From positions 186,001-250,000 of the forward strand of contig NZ_RQJO01000015.1 of the NCBI RefSeq assembly GCF_003858635.1: a DNA stretch of 64,000 nucleotides. The letters run 5' to 3'. Numbering within the stretch: position 1 is the first letter of the stretch; every line of letters starts with the position of its first letter. The notes under the pieces were generated by a model. The model made no database searches. It was not told where the DNA came from and saw nothing but the letters and a program-made list of their open reading frames with translations. The position numbers and the translations under genes are program-made. Shown piece by piece: positions 53,206 to 62,292 of the stretch. The stretch comes from Larkinella rosea. GTDB taxonomy: Bacteria; Bacteroidota; Bacteroidia; Cytophagales; Spirosomataceae.

Positions 53206-54705
53206 ATGGTTTCTGAAACGGCTGAAAAGGCGGTATCCGCAGCGGTACTGGCGAAATACGAACTGGTGATTGGTCTGGAAGTTCACTGTCAGCTCCTGAC
53301 GGCAACAAAAATCTTTGCCGCCGATTCCAACCAGTTCGGCAGCGATCCGAATACCAACATCAGCGTCATCACGCTGGGGCATCCGGGCACCTTGCCCAAA
53401 CTCAACCGCAGGGCCGTCGAACTGGCGGTTCGCATGGGAGTAGCCTGTCAATCAGCGATTACGCAATACAATGTCTTTGCCCGCAAAAACTATTTTTATC
53501 CCGATCTGCCGAAGGGCTACCAGTTGTCGCAGGATAAAACACCGGTTTGCGTCGGGGGCCGGGTGCCGGTGAAATTCAAGGACGCCAGCGGGCAGTTGGT
53601 CGAAAAAGCGGTTTTTCTGCACCACATTCACCTGGAAGAAGACGCCGGAAAATCGATTCACGACGGCGACTGGCATACGTCGCTGGACTACAACCGCGCC
53701 GGAACGCCCCTGATCGAGATGGTGACCGATCCGGTGATTCGCAGCGCCGAAGAAGCGGCTGCCTACCTGACCGAAGTCCGGCGGCTGGTTCGGTACCTGG
53801 ATATTTGCGATGGCAATATGGAAGAAGGCTCGCTGCGTTGCGACGTTAACATTTCGGTGCGCTTGTGGGGCGAAGAGGAGTTTGGAACGAAAGTCGAGAT
53901 CAAAAACATGAACTCCATCCGCAATGTGCAGCGGGCGATCGAAACCGAGTTACGGCGGCAGGTCGAAACAATTGAAAACGGCGGAACGATTGTGCAGGAA
54001 ACCCGCATGTTCGACGCCAATACCGGCCTGACGCACGGCATGCGGATGAAGGAAACCATGAACGACTACCGGTATTTTCCGGACCCGGATCTGAGCCCGG
54101 TTATTATTTCGGACGAGTGGCTGGCCGCCATTCGCGCTCAAATGCCCGCGTTGCCAAAAGAGCGGTTTGAAAAGCTGCTGAATCACTACGGTTTGCCGGA
54201 ATACGACGCGACTTTGATCGCCGATGTAAAAGAGCTGGCGGATTATTTTGAAGCGGTTTGTCAGCAAACGACGAATTACAAGGCAGTTTCCAACTGGATC
54301 ATGGGTCCGGTGAAAGCGCATTTGACCGAGAAAACGCTGCGCGATGGTCAGTTTTCGCTTTCGGCCGGAAAACTGTCGGAACTGATTAATTTAGTAGATT
54401 CGGGAAAAGTCAGTTTCTCGACGGCCAGCCAGCGGATTTTTCCGGTTTTGATCGAGCAGCCGGAAAAGTCGCCGGAACAGGTGGCGCAGGAACAGAATTT
54501 ACTCCAAAACAGCAATACCGATGCATTGCAAACGTTGGTAAATGAGGTGCTGGCGGCCTGGCCCGATAAAGTGAAAGAGTACAAAAAGGGTAAAAAAGGA
54601 CTGCTGGGCCTGTTTGTCGGCGAAGTAATGAAAAAATCGAAGGGCAGCGCCGACCCGAAATTGACCAATGAATTGCTCCAAAAAGCATTGTCGTCTCCGT
54701 TATAA
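53206..54705 (+). CDS. gatB: Aspartyl/glutamyl-tRNA amidotransferase subunit B
   Basis: B subunit of GatCAB, which amidates Glu-tRNA-Gln (and Asp-tRNA-Asn) to the correct amide form. The 499-residue length fits. Visible are LVIGLEVHCQLLTATKIF at residues 20-37, LPKLNRRAVELAVRMG, the FARKNYFYPDLPKGYQ block and DYNRAGTPLIEMVTDP; the YqeY-like C-terminal domain ends the protein. gatA and gatC are not adjacent. The mRNA leader appears to include palindrome E7. A redoxin gene follows after 12 bp. Confidence 0.97.
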   Translation: MVSETAEKAVSAAVLAKYELVIGLEVHCQLLTATKIFAADSNQFGSDPNTNISVITLGHPGTLPKLNRRAVELAVRMGVACQSAITQYNVFARKNYFYPDLPKGYQLSQDKTPVCVGGRVPVKFKDASGQLVEKAVFLHHIHLEEDAGKSIHDGDWHTSLDYNRAGTPLIEMVTDPVIRSAEEAAAYLTEVRRLVRYLDICDGNMEEGSLRCDVNISVRLWGEEEFGTKVEIKNMNSIRNVQRAIETELRRQVETIENGGTIVQETRMFDANTGLTHGMRMKETMNDYRYFPDPDLSPVIISDEWLAAIRAQMPALPKERFEKLLNHYGLPEYDATLIADVKELADYFEAVCQQTTNYKAVSNWIMGPVKAHLTEKTLRDGQFSLSAGKLSELINLVDSGKVSFSTASQRIFPVLIEQPEKSPEQVAQEQNLLQNSNTDALQTLVNEVLAAWPDKVKEYKKGKKGLLGLFVGEVMKKSKGSADPKLTNELLQKALSSPL

Positions 54706-54717
54706 CAGTCAGGGAAA

Positions 54718-55866
54718 ATGAAAACAAATCGGATTGGATTCGTCGTTTTAATGGGATTGGCCCTACCAGCAGCTGTTTTGGCCCAGACTGCCGGCAACGA
54801 ATTTACGGTAAGCGGTACGCTGCAAAATGCCAAACCGGGCAGTAAAGCGTATCTGGAAACCAACGAACAGATTTCAAGAAAGATCGACTCCGCCCAAATC
54901 GACGCTTCGGGAAAGTTCGCCCTGAAAGGCCGCGAAGTGAACGGCGGAAGTTTCTACAAACTGAATCTGGGCAACGGGCAGGTTTCGAGTCTGTTGGTGG
55001 AAGGTGGTGAAAATCTGACGGTTACGGCCGATGCCAACGACAAAAGCAAATGGCAGATAACGGGTTCTACCAATATGGAGTTCTACCCGAAAATTGTGGC
55101 CATCGACACCGAAATGCGGGAAAAACACAAGGCTTGGCAGAAACGGGCCGCGGCAGCTGCGCAGAAGGACGATTTCAAAGCCGGTCAGGCCATTGACCAG
55201 GAGGTCGTCACCGCAAATCAGAAAGTGATCGAAACCGTCAAGACGATGATTCCGCAGATGGGTACGGCGAGTGTGGCCATGATCGCCCTGAAATACCTGG
55301 ATCCGAAAGACCATTTTGCCCTGTATGAGTCGCTGGCGCAAAAGATGCAGGCAGCCAACAAAACCGGGAAGCAGGCTACGGCGTTTATCGAGTTTGTGAA
55401 ATCGATGAAGGCGGAGCAGAGCGCACAAGCCAATCAGGTTGCGGTGGTGGAAGGCGCAACGGCACCGGATGTTACGCTGGAAAACGCGGAGGGCAAGGCC
55501 ATTAGCCTGTCGTCGTTACGGGGTAAATACGTGCTGATCGATTTCTGGGCATCGTGGTGCGGGCCGTGTCGGCAGGAAAACCCGAATGTGGTCCGGATGT
55601 ATAACAAATACAAGGAAAAGGGATTTGAAGTATATAGCATCTCGCTCGACGACAGCCGGGACAAATGGCTGAAAGCCGTTCAGACCGACGGCATGATCTG
55701 GACCAACGTGCTGGGGAAAAAGAACGGAGCTTCGCCCGTAGCCATTCAGTACTCGATTCAAGTCATTCCGACTACTTTTTTGCTGGATAAAGAAGGCCGA
55801 ATCATCGCCAAAAATCTCCGTGGCCCGGCGCTGGAGCAAAAGCTTGGCGAAATCCTGGATAAATAA
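54718..55866 (+). CDS. TlpA-like thioredoxin-fold protein with an N-terminal DUF4369-like domain
   Basis: Secreted thiol-disulfide protein of 382 residues: signal peptide ending near residue 22 (AVLAQ), an N-terminal beta domain (FTVSGTLQNAKPGSKAYLE) of the DUF4369 type, a helical middle and a C-terminal redoxin domain with FWASWCGPCRQE (Cys281 and Cys284) and VIPTTFLLDKEG. It probably handles disulfides or reduced cysteines in the periplasm. It is 12 bp after gatB, likely one transcript, and is followed by palindrome E8. Confidence 0.93.
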   Translation: MKTNRIGFVVLMGLALPAAVLAQTAGNEFTVSGTLQNAKPGSKAYLETNEQISRKIDSAQIDASGKFALKGREVNGGSFYKLNLGNGQVSSLLVEGGENLTVTADANDKSKWQITGSTNMEFYPKIVAIDTEMREKHKAWQKRAAAAAQKDDFKAGQAIDQEVVTANQKVIETVKTMIPQMGTASVAMIALKYLDPKDHFALYESLAQKMQAANKTGKQATAFIEFVKSMKAEQSAQANQVAVVEGATAPDVTLENAEGKAISLSSLRGKYVLIDFWASWCGPCRQENPNVVRMYNKYKEKGFEVYSISLDDSRDKWLKAVQTDGMIWTNVLGKKNGASPVAIQYSIQVIPTTFLLDKEGRIIAKNLRGPALEQKLGEILDK

Positions 55867-55872
55867 GCAAAA

Positions 55873-55966
55873 GTTTACGGTTTTCAGTTTACGGTGGCTG
55901 GCGCACGCTTTTAGAATGCGTCAGCCTACCGAAAACCGTAAACTGAAAACCATAAACTGAAAACCC
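55873..55966. repeat. Intergenic palindrome E8 (redoxin-proC)
   Basis: Left arm 55873-55905 and right arm 55917-55966 contain the same words as E7 (TTTACGGTTTTCAG and CTGAAAACCGTAAAC), with an inner stem TGGCTGGCGCA/TGCGTCAGCCTA. The right arm has one additional word. It ends seven bases before the proC ATG. Confidence 0.9.
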
Positions 55967-55973
55967 ACTAAAA

Positions 55974-56777
55974 ATGAAAATTGCTATTGTCGGTTGCGGC
56001 AACATGGGCATGGCCTTTGCCAAGTCCTTTTTGCAGTATGATCTGGTAAAAAAAGACGACCTGCTATTAATTGAAAAAAGCGCTGACCGCTCCGAAGCGT
56101 TAAAAGCCGAAAAAACCGGGGTCGTGGTCGATACGATCAGTGCCCGCATTTCAGATTCGGATTTGATTATCCTATCCGTTAAGCCTCAGGATTTCAGTAG
56201 TTTACAGGAAGAATTACGAAAAGCAATCCAGCCGCAACAGGTCATTCTATCGATCATGGCCGGGATTCCGATTGCGGCCATTCAGGAGAAATTGAGCCAT
56301 CGGCTGGTGATCCGCGCGATGCCGAATACGCCCGCTATGCTGGGAATGGGCATTACCGGTTTTACGGCGGCAAAAGAAGTGGATTTGAACAATTTGCGGA
56401 AAGTCGAAAACCTGATCAACGCGACGGGCCGTTCGATTTTTCTGGAAGACGAAGCCCTGCTCGATGCCGTCACGGCGCTGAGCGGCAGCGGCCCGGCCTA
56501 CTTTTACTACCTCGTCAAAGGGATGGTCGAAGCCGGGAAGCAAATGGGCTTTGATGATTCGGTGGCTTCGCTGCTGGTGAAGCAAACGATGCTGGGCGCT
56601 TTCCACCTGATCAACAATGCCGACAAATCACTGGACGACCTGATCAAAGCCGTGGCTTCCAAAGGTGGAACGACCGAAGCTGCGCTGAAACGCTTTGAGG
56701 AAGGCGGTTTATCCGACACATTGATTGCGGGGATTAAAGCCGCCCAAACCCGGGCCACGGAACTGAGCAAATCGTAA
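55974..56777 (+). CDS. proC: Pyrroline-5-carboxylate reductase
   Basis: Last step of proline synthesis, reducing 1-pyrroline-5-carboxylate with NAD(P)H. The 267-residue protein has the Rossmann start IAIVGCGNMGMAFAKSF, MPNTPAMLGMGITGF near residue 118 and the C-terminal signature LSGSGPAYFYYLVKGMVEAG near residue 168. The ATG directly follows palindrome E8. It is convergent with purB, and another palindrome lies between them. Confidence 0.96.
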   Translation: MKIAIVGCGNMGMAFAKSFLQYDLVKKDDLLLIEKSADRSEALKAEKTGVVVDTISARISDSDLIILSVKPQDFSSLQEELRKAIQPQQVILSIMAGIPIAAIQEKLSHRLVIRAMPNTPAMLGMGITGFTAAKEVDLNNLRKVENLINATGRSIFLEDEALLDAVTALSGSGPAYFYYLVKGMVEAGKQMGFDDSVASLLVKQTMLGAFHLINNADKSLDDLIKAVASKGGTTEAALKRFEEGGLSDTLIAGIKAAQTRATELSKS

Positions 56778-56797
56778 AACCCTGTCAACGGTCGTAG

Positions 56798-56855
56798 ACC
56801 CTGACAGCGGTTTAGTAATTTATTTCAAACTCTAAATTCAGCCGCTGTCAGGGTT
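56798..56855. repeat. Intergenic palindrome E9 (proC-purB, convergent)
   Basis: Left arm 56798-56822 (ACCCTGACAGCGG...) and right arm 56833-56855 (...CCGCTGTCAGGGTT) pair, with a few mismatches. A further partial word lies at 56779-56790. The right arm covers the first bases of the purB stop codon (56854-56856). It can act as a two-way terminator. Confidence 0.85.
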
Positions 56856-58194
56856 AGATTCCGGTATAGCTATACGGTGTAATTGCCCGCAGTTCGGTTT
56901 TTACCGACTCTGAAACATTCAATCCATCGATAAACCGGGCAATCGTTTCGGCAGTGATTTTTTCGTTCGTGCGGGTCAAATCCTTTAGCGCTTCATACGG
57001 TTTAGGATACCCTTCGCGCCGGAGAATGGTCTGGATGCCTTCGGCGACCACGGCCCAATTATCCTCCAGATCGGCCTGAATTGCGGCTTCGTTCAATTGC
57101 AGTTTTCCCAAACCTTTTAAAAGCGATTTCAGCGCGATGACCGAATGCGCAAACGGAACGCCCAGATTCCGCAACACCGTGGAGTCGGTCAAGTCACGTT
57201 GCAGCCGCGAAATCGGCAATTTCGCTGAGAGGTGCTCAAACAGTGCATTGGCAATGCCCAGATTTCCTTCCGAATTTTCGAAATCGATCGGATTGACTTT
57301 GTGCGGCATGGCCGACGATCCGACTTCCCCGGCTTTAATCTGCTGCTTGAAGTAGTTCATCGAAATGTAGGCCCACATGTCACGATTCAGATCGATCAGG
57401 ATCGTATTCAGCCGCTTAAACGCGTCGAGCGTTGCCGCCAGCATGTCGTAATGCTCGATCTGGGTGGTGTTCTGGCTGCGCTCCAGACCCAGTTTTTCGA
57501 CAAAACCGTCGCCGAACGATTTCCAGTCAATGTCGGGATAGGCTACGTTATGGGCGTTAAAATTGCCGGTTGCACCCCCAAATTTAGCTGCGGCCGGAAT
57601 GTCGGTTAGCATAAAAAGCTGTTTTTCAATCCGTTCACAAAAAACCATGATTTCTTTCCCCAGCCGCGTGGGCGACGCCGGTTGGCCGTGGGTGCGGGCC
57701 AGCATCGGTACGGTTTTCCATTTTTCCGCCAGTTTCTGCAATTTCATGAAGACCTCCCGGTATTGGGGTTCAATCTCGGTTTCCAGCGCATCGCTCAGCA
57801 ACAGCGGAGTCGCGGTGTTGTTGATGTCCTGCGACGTCAGTCCGAAGTGAATGAATTCCAGGTGGTCGGCGATGTTGAGATCGGCCAGTTTCTCCTTGAT
57901 GAAGTATTCGACGGCTTTGACGTCATGATTGGTTTCGCGCTCAATCTCTTTCACCCGCAGCGCATCGGCTTCCGTAAAATTCTCATACAGCGCGCGTAAT
58001 TTCGGAAAAACCGCCGGGTCGATGTCTTTCAGTTGAGGAAGCGGCAGTTCGCAGAGTTCGATAAAATACTCGATTTCAACCCGAATGCGGTAACGAATAA
58101 GTCCCCATTCCGAAAAATATGGGGCCAAAGATTCAATCTGACGCCGGTAACGGCCATCGATGGGAGAAAGTGCGGAAAGCGCGGAAAGTTGCAT
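56854..58194 (-). CDS. purB: Adenylosuccinate lyase
   Basis: Purine-synthesis lyase that frees fumarate from adenylosuccinate and from SAICAR. The 446-residue protein begins MQLSALSALSPIDGRYRR and carries FIHFGLTSQDINNTATPLL, ARTHGQPASPT (catalytic His) and the signature SSAMPHKVNPIDFENSEG. A 12-codon longer frame is not supported by the family. A TAACTTTG box lies 19 bases before the ATG. The stop codon is inside palindrome E9. Confidence 0.97.
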   Translation of the reverse strand: MQLSALSALSPIDGRYRRQIESLAPYFSEWGLIRYRIRVEIEYFIELCELPLPQLKDIDPAVFPKLRALYENFTEADALRVKEIERETNHDVKAVEYFIKEKLADLNIADHLEFIHFGLTSQDINNTATPLLLSDALETEIEPQYREVFMKLQKLAEKWKTVPMLARTHGQPASPTRLGKEIMVFCERIEKQLFMLTDIPAAAKFGGATGNFNAHNVAYPDIDWKSFGDGFVEKLGLERSQNTTQIEHYDMLAATLDAFKRLNTILIDLNRDMWAYISMNYFKQQIKAGEVGSSAMPHKVNPIDFENSEGNLGIANALFEHLSAKLPISRLQRDLTDSTVLRNLGVPFAHSVIALKSLLKGLGKLQLNEAAIQADLEDNWAVVAEGIQTILRREGYPKPYEALKDLTRTNEKITAETIARFIDGLNVSESVKTELRAITPYSYTGI

Positions 58195-58212
58195 AGGCGA
58201 AAAAAGAAACCG

Positions 58213-58220
58213 CAAAGTTA
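58213..58220 (-). promoter_or_regulatory. -7 box of purB
   Basis: Minus-strand TAACTTTG matches TAnnTTTG, 18 bases upstream of the purB ATG. Confidence 0.5.
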
Positions 58221-58348
58221 ACGGAACCACTCGAAACCATTCTCCAGAATAATTAAAATTCCTGTATATTGGCGGCTTTATGACAGAACAAATATTTTAT
58301 TGACTTTATAAGGCTTTGTGCTTTTCCTAAACCCACTCATTTAGTTCT

Positions 58349-59074
58349 ATGCAACTTTCTCCCTTCCTCGGTGAACTGGTTGGCACCATGATATTGATTT
58401 TATTGGGCGATGGCGTTGTCGCAAACGTGGTATTGAAGAAAACCAAGGGAGAGTCGTCCGGCTGGATTGTCATTACCACCGGCTGGGCATTTGCCGTGAC
58501 GTTGGGCATATTCGTTGCCAAGGTGTTTGGAAGTATCGACGCCCACCTGAATCCGGCTGTCACGGTGGCTTTCGCCGTTGCCACCGGCGATTTCAGCAAA
58601 ATGGCCAGCTACATTCCCGCTCAACTCATCGGGGCATTTTTAGGGGCAGTCCTCGTATGGCTCCAGTATTTGCCGCATTGGGCCGCCACGCCCGATCCGG
58701 GGGCAAAACTGGCGGTTTTTTCCACCGACCCGGCTATCCGTCACCCAACGGGTAACCTGATCAGCGAAACCATCGGAACCATCGCGCTCATCATCGGCAT
58801 TGCCGGAATTTCGGCCAAAGCCCTCGGAACGATTGCGATTGGGCTGGGACCGTACCTGGTCGGGGTTCTGGTCTGGAGCATTGGCCTTTCATTGGGCGGA
58901 ACGACCGGTTACGCCATCAATCCCGCCCGCGACCTCGGTCCGCGCATTGCCCATGCGATTCTGCCGATTCCCGGGAAAGGTTCGTCGGACTGGGGTTACG
59001 CCTGGGTGCCCATCGTTGGCCCGATTATCGGTGCGGTTTTAGGCGGTTTGCTGATTCGCTGGTACGCCTTGTAA
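58349..59074 (+). CDS. glpF: MIP-family glycerol/water channel
   Basis: Six-helix inner-membrane channel of 241 residues. The two pore half-helices have AHLNPAVTVAFAVATGD and YAINPARDLGPRIAH; Asp after NPAR is the aquaglyceroporin mark, so glycerol is the likely solute. There is no glpK beside it; glpK is 49 kb away in this window. It ends 8 bp from the convergent bioA gene. Confidence 0.93.
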   Translation: MQLSPFLGELVGTMILILLGDGVVANVVLKKTKGESSGWIVITTGWAFAVTLGIFVAKVFGSIDAHLNPAVTVAFAVATGDFSKMASYIPAQLIGAFLGAVLVWLQYLPHWAATPDPGAKLAVFSTDPAIRHPTGNLISETIGTIALIIGIAGISAKALGTIAIGLGPYLVGVLVWSIGLSLGGTTGYAINPARDLGPRIAHAILPIPGKGSSDWGYAWVPIVGPIIGAVLGGLLIRWYAL

Positions 59075-59082
59075 AGGCGGTT

Positions 59083-60402
59083 TTACGATTGATTCAGATG
59101 CCTGAGCAATTTCTCGACGGCCGCATAAACCGTGTTCAGTTCCTCATCGGTGATGCAGTACGGCGGAAAAATATACAGGACATTCCCTAAAGGCCGCATC
59201 AAAACTCCCTCATTGAGCAGAAAGTTATAAGCTATATCCCGGATATTGCTGAAGTAAGCCCGGTTCGAGTCGTCTACATCCAGATCGAACGCCAGAATCG
59301 TGCCCTGCTGGCGAACGTTTTTCACACCCGGTTTTTGCTTCAATTGTCCCGCAAAAACCGCCTGCCGCCGGACGATGCGCTGAATAGCCGCCTGTGTTTC
59401 GTCGGAAAGCAACAGATCAAGACTGGCAAGGGCCGCCGTACAGGCCAGCGGATTGGCCGTGAAGGAGTGCCCGTGAAAAAGGGTTTTGTGCCTGTCGCCG
59501 GATAGAAATGCGTTGTAAATTTCGTTTGTACAGGTCGTGACGCCCAGCGCCATGGTTCCGCCGGTCAATCCTTTCGATAAACTCATCAAATCCGGTTGTT
59601 CGCTCAGGTAGTGCGACGCAAACAGTTTGCCGGTTCGGCCAAAACCGGTCATTACCTCGTCGGTAATGATCAGCGCACCGTGGCTCCGGGCCAAACTCAT
59701 GAGCTGATTCAGAATCTCCGGCGCATACATGACCATGCCGCCCGATCCCTGCACCAGCGGTTCTACGATAAAAGCCGCGACCTCGTCACTCAATAAGGCC
59801 TGTAACCGCTCCAGCGCCACCTGCTCCTGCCCCGGAACAGGCGCCGGAATGTATTCGACATCAAACAGAAAGGGCACAAACGGAGCCGTAAAGGCACTCC
59901 GTCCGCTGACCGCCATCGCCCCGAACGTATCGCCGTGGTAGGCATCGTCCAGCGCAATCACTTTCCGGCGTGGTTTTCCAAGGTTGTGCCAGTATTGAAA
60001 CGCCATTTTGAGCGCCACTTCCACCGCCGTCGAGCCGTTATCGGAATAGAAAACCCTGGCCTGATTTTTCGGTAAAATCGTGATTAACCGCTCGGCCAGT
60101 TCGATGGCAGGCTGGTGTGTAAAACCGGCAAAAATGACGTGTTCGAGCGTTTGAAGCTGTTCGGCCACTTTTTCGGCAATGTACGGATGGCTGTGGCCGT
60201 GAATAGTAACCCACCACGACGAAACCGCATCGATGTACGTTTTTCCGTCTTCGGCAACCAACAGCGTGCCTTCACCCCGAACAATCGGAATCGGCAGCGG
60301 AGCGGTTTGCATTTGCGTGAACGGATGCCAGATTACGGCCTTGTCGCGCTCGGCCCATTCCAGAGCCAGACCGGTCCGGTTTTCATTCGTATCAATTTCC
60401 AT
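59083..60402 (-). CDS. bioA: Adenosylmethionine-8-amino-7-oxononanoate transaminase
   Basis: PLP aminotransferase that converts 8-amino-7-oxononanoate (KAPA) to 7,8-diaminopelargonate, with S-adenosylmethionine as amino donor. The 439-residue protein has WHPFTQMQTAPLPIPIV, SSWWVTIHGHSHPYIAEKV, YSDNGSTAVEVALKMAFQYW and SLSKGLTGGTMALGV (PLP lysine). The start at 60402 (MEIDTNENRTG) overlaps bioD by 11 bp. A longer frame of 38 codons is atypical. It is third in the bioF-bioD-bioA run. Confidence 0.96.
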   Translation of the reverse strand: MEIDTNENRTGLALEWAERDKAVIWHPFTQMQTAPLPIPIVRGEGTLLVAEDGKTYIDAVSSWWVTIHGHSHPYIAEKVAEQLQTLEHVIFAGFTHQPAIELAERLITILPKNQARVFYSDNGSTAVEVALKMAFQYWHNLGKPRRKVIALDDAYHGDTFGAMAVSGRSAFTAPFVPFLFDVEYIPAPVPGQEQVALERLQALLSDEVAAFIVEPLVQGSGGMVMYAPEILNQLMSLARSHGALIITDEVMTGFGRTGKLFASHYLSEQPDLMSLSKGLTGGTMALGVTTCTNEIYNAFLSGDRHKTLFHGHSFTANPLACTAALASLDLLLSDETQAAIQRIVRRQAVFAGQLKQKPGVKNVRQQGTILAFDLDVDDSNRAYFSNIRDIAYNFLLNEGVLMRPLGNVLYIFPPYCITDEELNTVYAAVEKLLRHLNQS

Positions 60403-61024
60403 CGTGTTCTTCCAATAAAGCACGCATAACAGCGGCATAACGACTGACAAATTCTTTACTAATTCCGGTTTCCCAATCAATCCGCCCGAAACGACGTAAG
60501 CCGGTATAATTGACAATAAATTCTTCCGATGCCGGGGTCGACGGGCCGTTAAAAACCAATCCGAGAATCGGAATACCCCGGTTTTTCAACGCTTCGACCG
60601 ACAATAAGGTATGATTGATACTCCCCAGATAGTGTTTGGAAACCAGCAAAACCGGGAGATTCAGTTGCTGAACCAGATCAATCGTCAGGTCGTGGTCGTT
60701 TAGCGGAACCAGCAAACCGCCCGCCAGTTCGACGACCAGAGCGTTGGCGGTTTTGGGTAACTGGAACGCATTCAGCGAAATTTCAATGCCGTCGATGGCG
60801 GCTGCTGCGTGGGGAGACAATGGTTCGCGCAACCGGTACGTTTCCGGATGAAACCGGGTAACGGGATTGGAAATCAGCCGCCGGACGGTTTCGGTATCGC
60901 TATCTTCCAGCGCACCGGATTGCACCGGTTTCCAGTAATCGGCCTGAAGGGCTTCCACCACGATGGACGAAACGACGGTTTTACCGATTTCGGTCCCAAT
61001 TCCGGCAATGATTAATTTACGCAT
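60392..61024 (-). CDS. bioD: Dethiobiotin synthetase
   Basis: ATP-dependent carboxylation of diaminopelargonate to dethiobiotin. The 210-residue protein has the P-loop-like start IIAGIGTEIGKTVVSSIVVE at residues 4-23 (family normally GTDTGVGKT; here GIGTEIGKT), then YWKPVQSG and LVVELAGGLLVPL (usual VEGAGG replaced by VELAGG). The ATG at 61024 is used; five codons more are open. Overlaps bioA by 11 bp; palindrome E10 separates it from bioF. Confidence 0.95.
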   Translation of the reverse strand: MRKLIIAGIGTEIGKTVVSSIVVEALQADYWKPVQSGALEDSDTETVRRLISNPVTRFHPETYRLREPLSPHAAAAIDGIEISLNAFQLPKTANALVVELAGGLLVPLNDHDLTIDLVQQLNLPVLLVSKHYLGSINHTLLSVEALKNRGIPILGLVFNGPSTPASEEFIVNYTGLRRFGRIDWETGISKEFVSRYAAVMRALLEEHDGN

Positions 61025-61045
61025 GTATTTTATTGACAAGTTGGG

Positions 61046-61151
61046 GATAGGAACGCGGATTGAACGGATTAAACAGATTAAAACTGATTTTATCCGTTTT
61101 TAATCCGTTCAATCCGTCAAATCGCATCGGCGACCCGGCCGCGTTCCTATC
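61046..61151. repeat. Intergenic palindrome E10 (bioF-bioD)
   Basis: The outer arms GATAGGAACGCGG (61046-61058) and CCGCGTTCCTATC (61139-61151) pair perfectly, and inner arms ATTGAACGGATTAAA (61059-61073) and TTTTTAATCCGTTCAAT (61097-61113) pair with one slip. The inner region has tandem GGATTAA words. The bioF stop codon (61147-61149) lies in the right outer arm. Confidence 0.85.
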
Positions 61152-62280
61152 TTATTTTTTGTAATGCCCGCACCAATGTATCAATCTCGGTTTCGGAATT
61201 ATACGCGTGCAGACAAATCCTAAGTCGTTCGCGCCCCGCCGGAACTGTCGGACTGACAATGGGCCGGATGTCGAAACCGGCCTGCTGGAGATGCGTTGCC
61301 ACCGCCCGGCACGCATCATTTCCCGGAACGATCAAGCCCAGAATCGGACTTTCGGCCGAAGTCCACTCCGTTTCGGGCAACTGTTGCTCAATCTGCTGCT
61401 GGAAGTAGCTCCGTAAATTCTGCAACCGTTGAATCAACGCTTCGCATTCCGGCAAAAACCGGTAGACACTCTGAATGGCCAGCAAACTATGCGGAGGCAA
61501 GGCCGTTGAATACACGAACGGGCGCGCAAAATTAATCAGAAAATCGTGCAATGCCGCCGAACCCACCACGGCGGCCCCGTGAACGCCGAGTGCCTTTCCG
61601 AAGGTATGAACCCGCGCAAATACCCGGTTTTGCAGACCCAGCGCCTGTACTAATCCTCCCCCTTTTGGACCAAAAACGCCCGTTGCGTGGGCTTCGTCGA
61701 CAAGCAAAGCGGCTTCGTACCGCTCGCACAAGTCAACGATTTCGGGCAGCGGAGCCAGATCGCCGTCCATCGAATAAACCGATTCAATGGCGACGTAAAC
61801 CGTGCCGCTGGCGCGTTGTAAGCGGTTTTCCAGGTCAGCCAGGTCATTATGTTTAAACTTGAAGCGATTGGCAACGCTCAGCCGGGCGCCGTCGATCATG
61901 CTGGCGTGAATCAGTTCATCGGTCAACAACGTATCACCGCGTTGTGGCAAGCTCGCCAGCAAGCCCACGTTCGCGTCATAACCGGAATTGAAAATCAACG
62001 CAGCTTCGGTTTCGTGAAAATCGGCAATCTCGGTTTCGATTTCTTCCGCCAGCGCCGAATTTCCAGCCAGCAATCGCGAACCCGTCGAACCGTTCAGCAA
62101 ATTTGACCGGGTCAAAACGGCTTGTTCGATGGTATGCCGCAAAACCGCCGACCGCGCCAGACCCAGGTAATCGTTCGAACAGAAATCAATCAGCCCGGCC
62201 GGTTTTTTTAACGACCGCAACAAGCCCGCCGACCGGCGTTTTTCCAGCAAATCTTGTATGGTTTCCTTCGCTCTTATCAC
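61147..62280 (-). CDS. bioF: 8-Amino-7-oxononanoate synthase
   Basis: PLP enzyme that condenses pimeloyl-ACP (or CoA) with alanine to give KAPA. The 377-residue protein has FCSNDYLGLARS, GSTGSRLLAGNSALAEEIE, FNSGYDANVGLLASL and the PLP lysine in ARVHTFGKALGVHGAAVVG. It begins the biotin run after a -7 box at 62300-62307. bioB, and the bioC/H-type pimeloyl genes, are absent from this window. The stop codon lies inside palindrome E10. Confidence 0.95.
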   Translation of the reverse strand: MIRAKETIQDLLEKRRSAGLLRSLKKPAGLIDFCSNDYLGLARSAVLRHTIEQAVLTRSNLLNGSTGSRLLAGNSALAEEIETEIADFHETEAALIFNSGYDANVGLLASLPQRGDTLLTDELIHASMIDGARLSVANRFKFKHNDLADLENRLQRASGTVYVAIESVYSMDGDLAPLPEIVDLCERYEAALLVDEAHATGVFGPKGGGLVQALGLQNRVFARVHTFGKALGVHGAAVVGSAALHDFLINFARPFVYSTALPPHSLLAIQSVYRFLPECEALIQRLQNLRSYFQQQIEQQLPETEWTSAESPILGLIVPGNDACRAVATHLQQAGFDIRPIVSPTVPAGRERLRICLHAYNSETEIDTLVRALQKIR

Positions 62281-62292
62281 CTTATTCTCAGC

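Noticed and set aside
60403-60516. 38-codon N-terminal extension of bioA
   Set aside because: It runs deep into bioD and has no family similarity.
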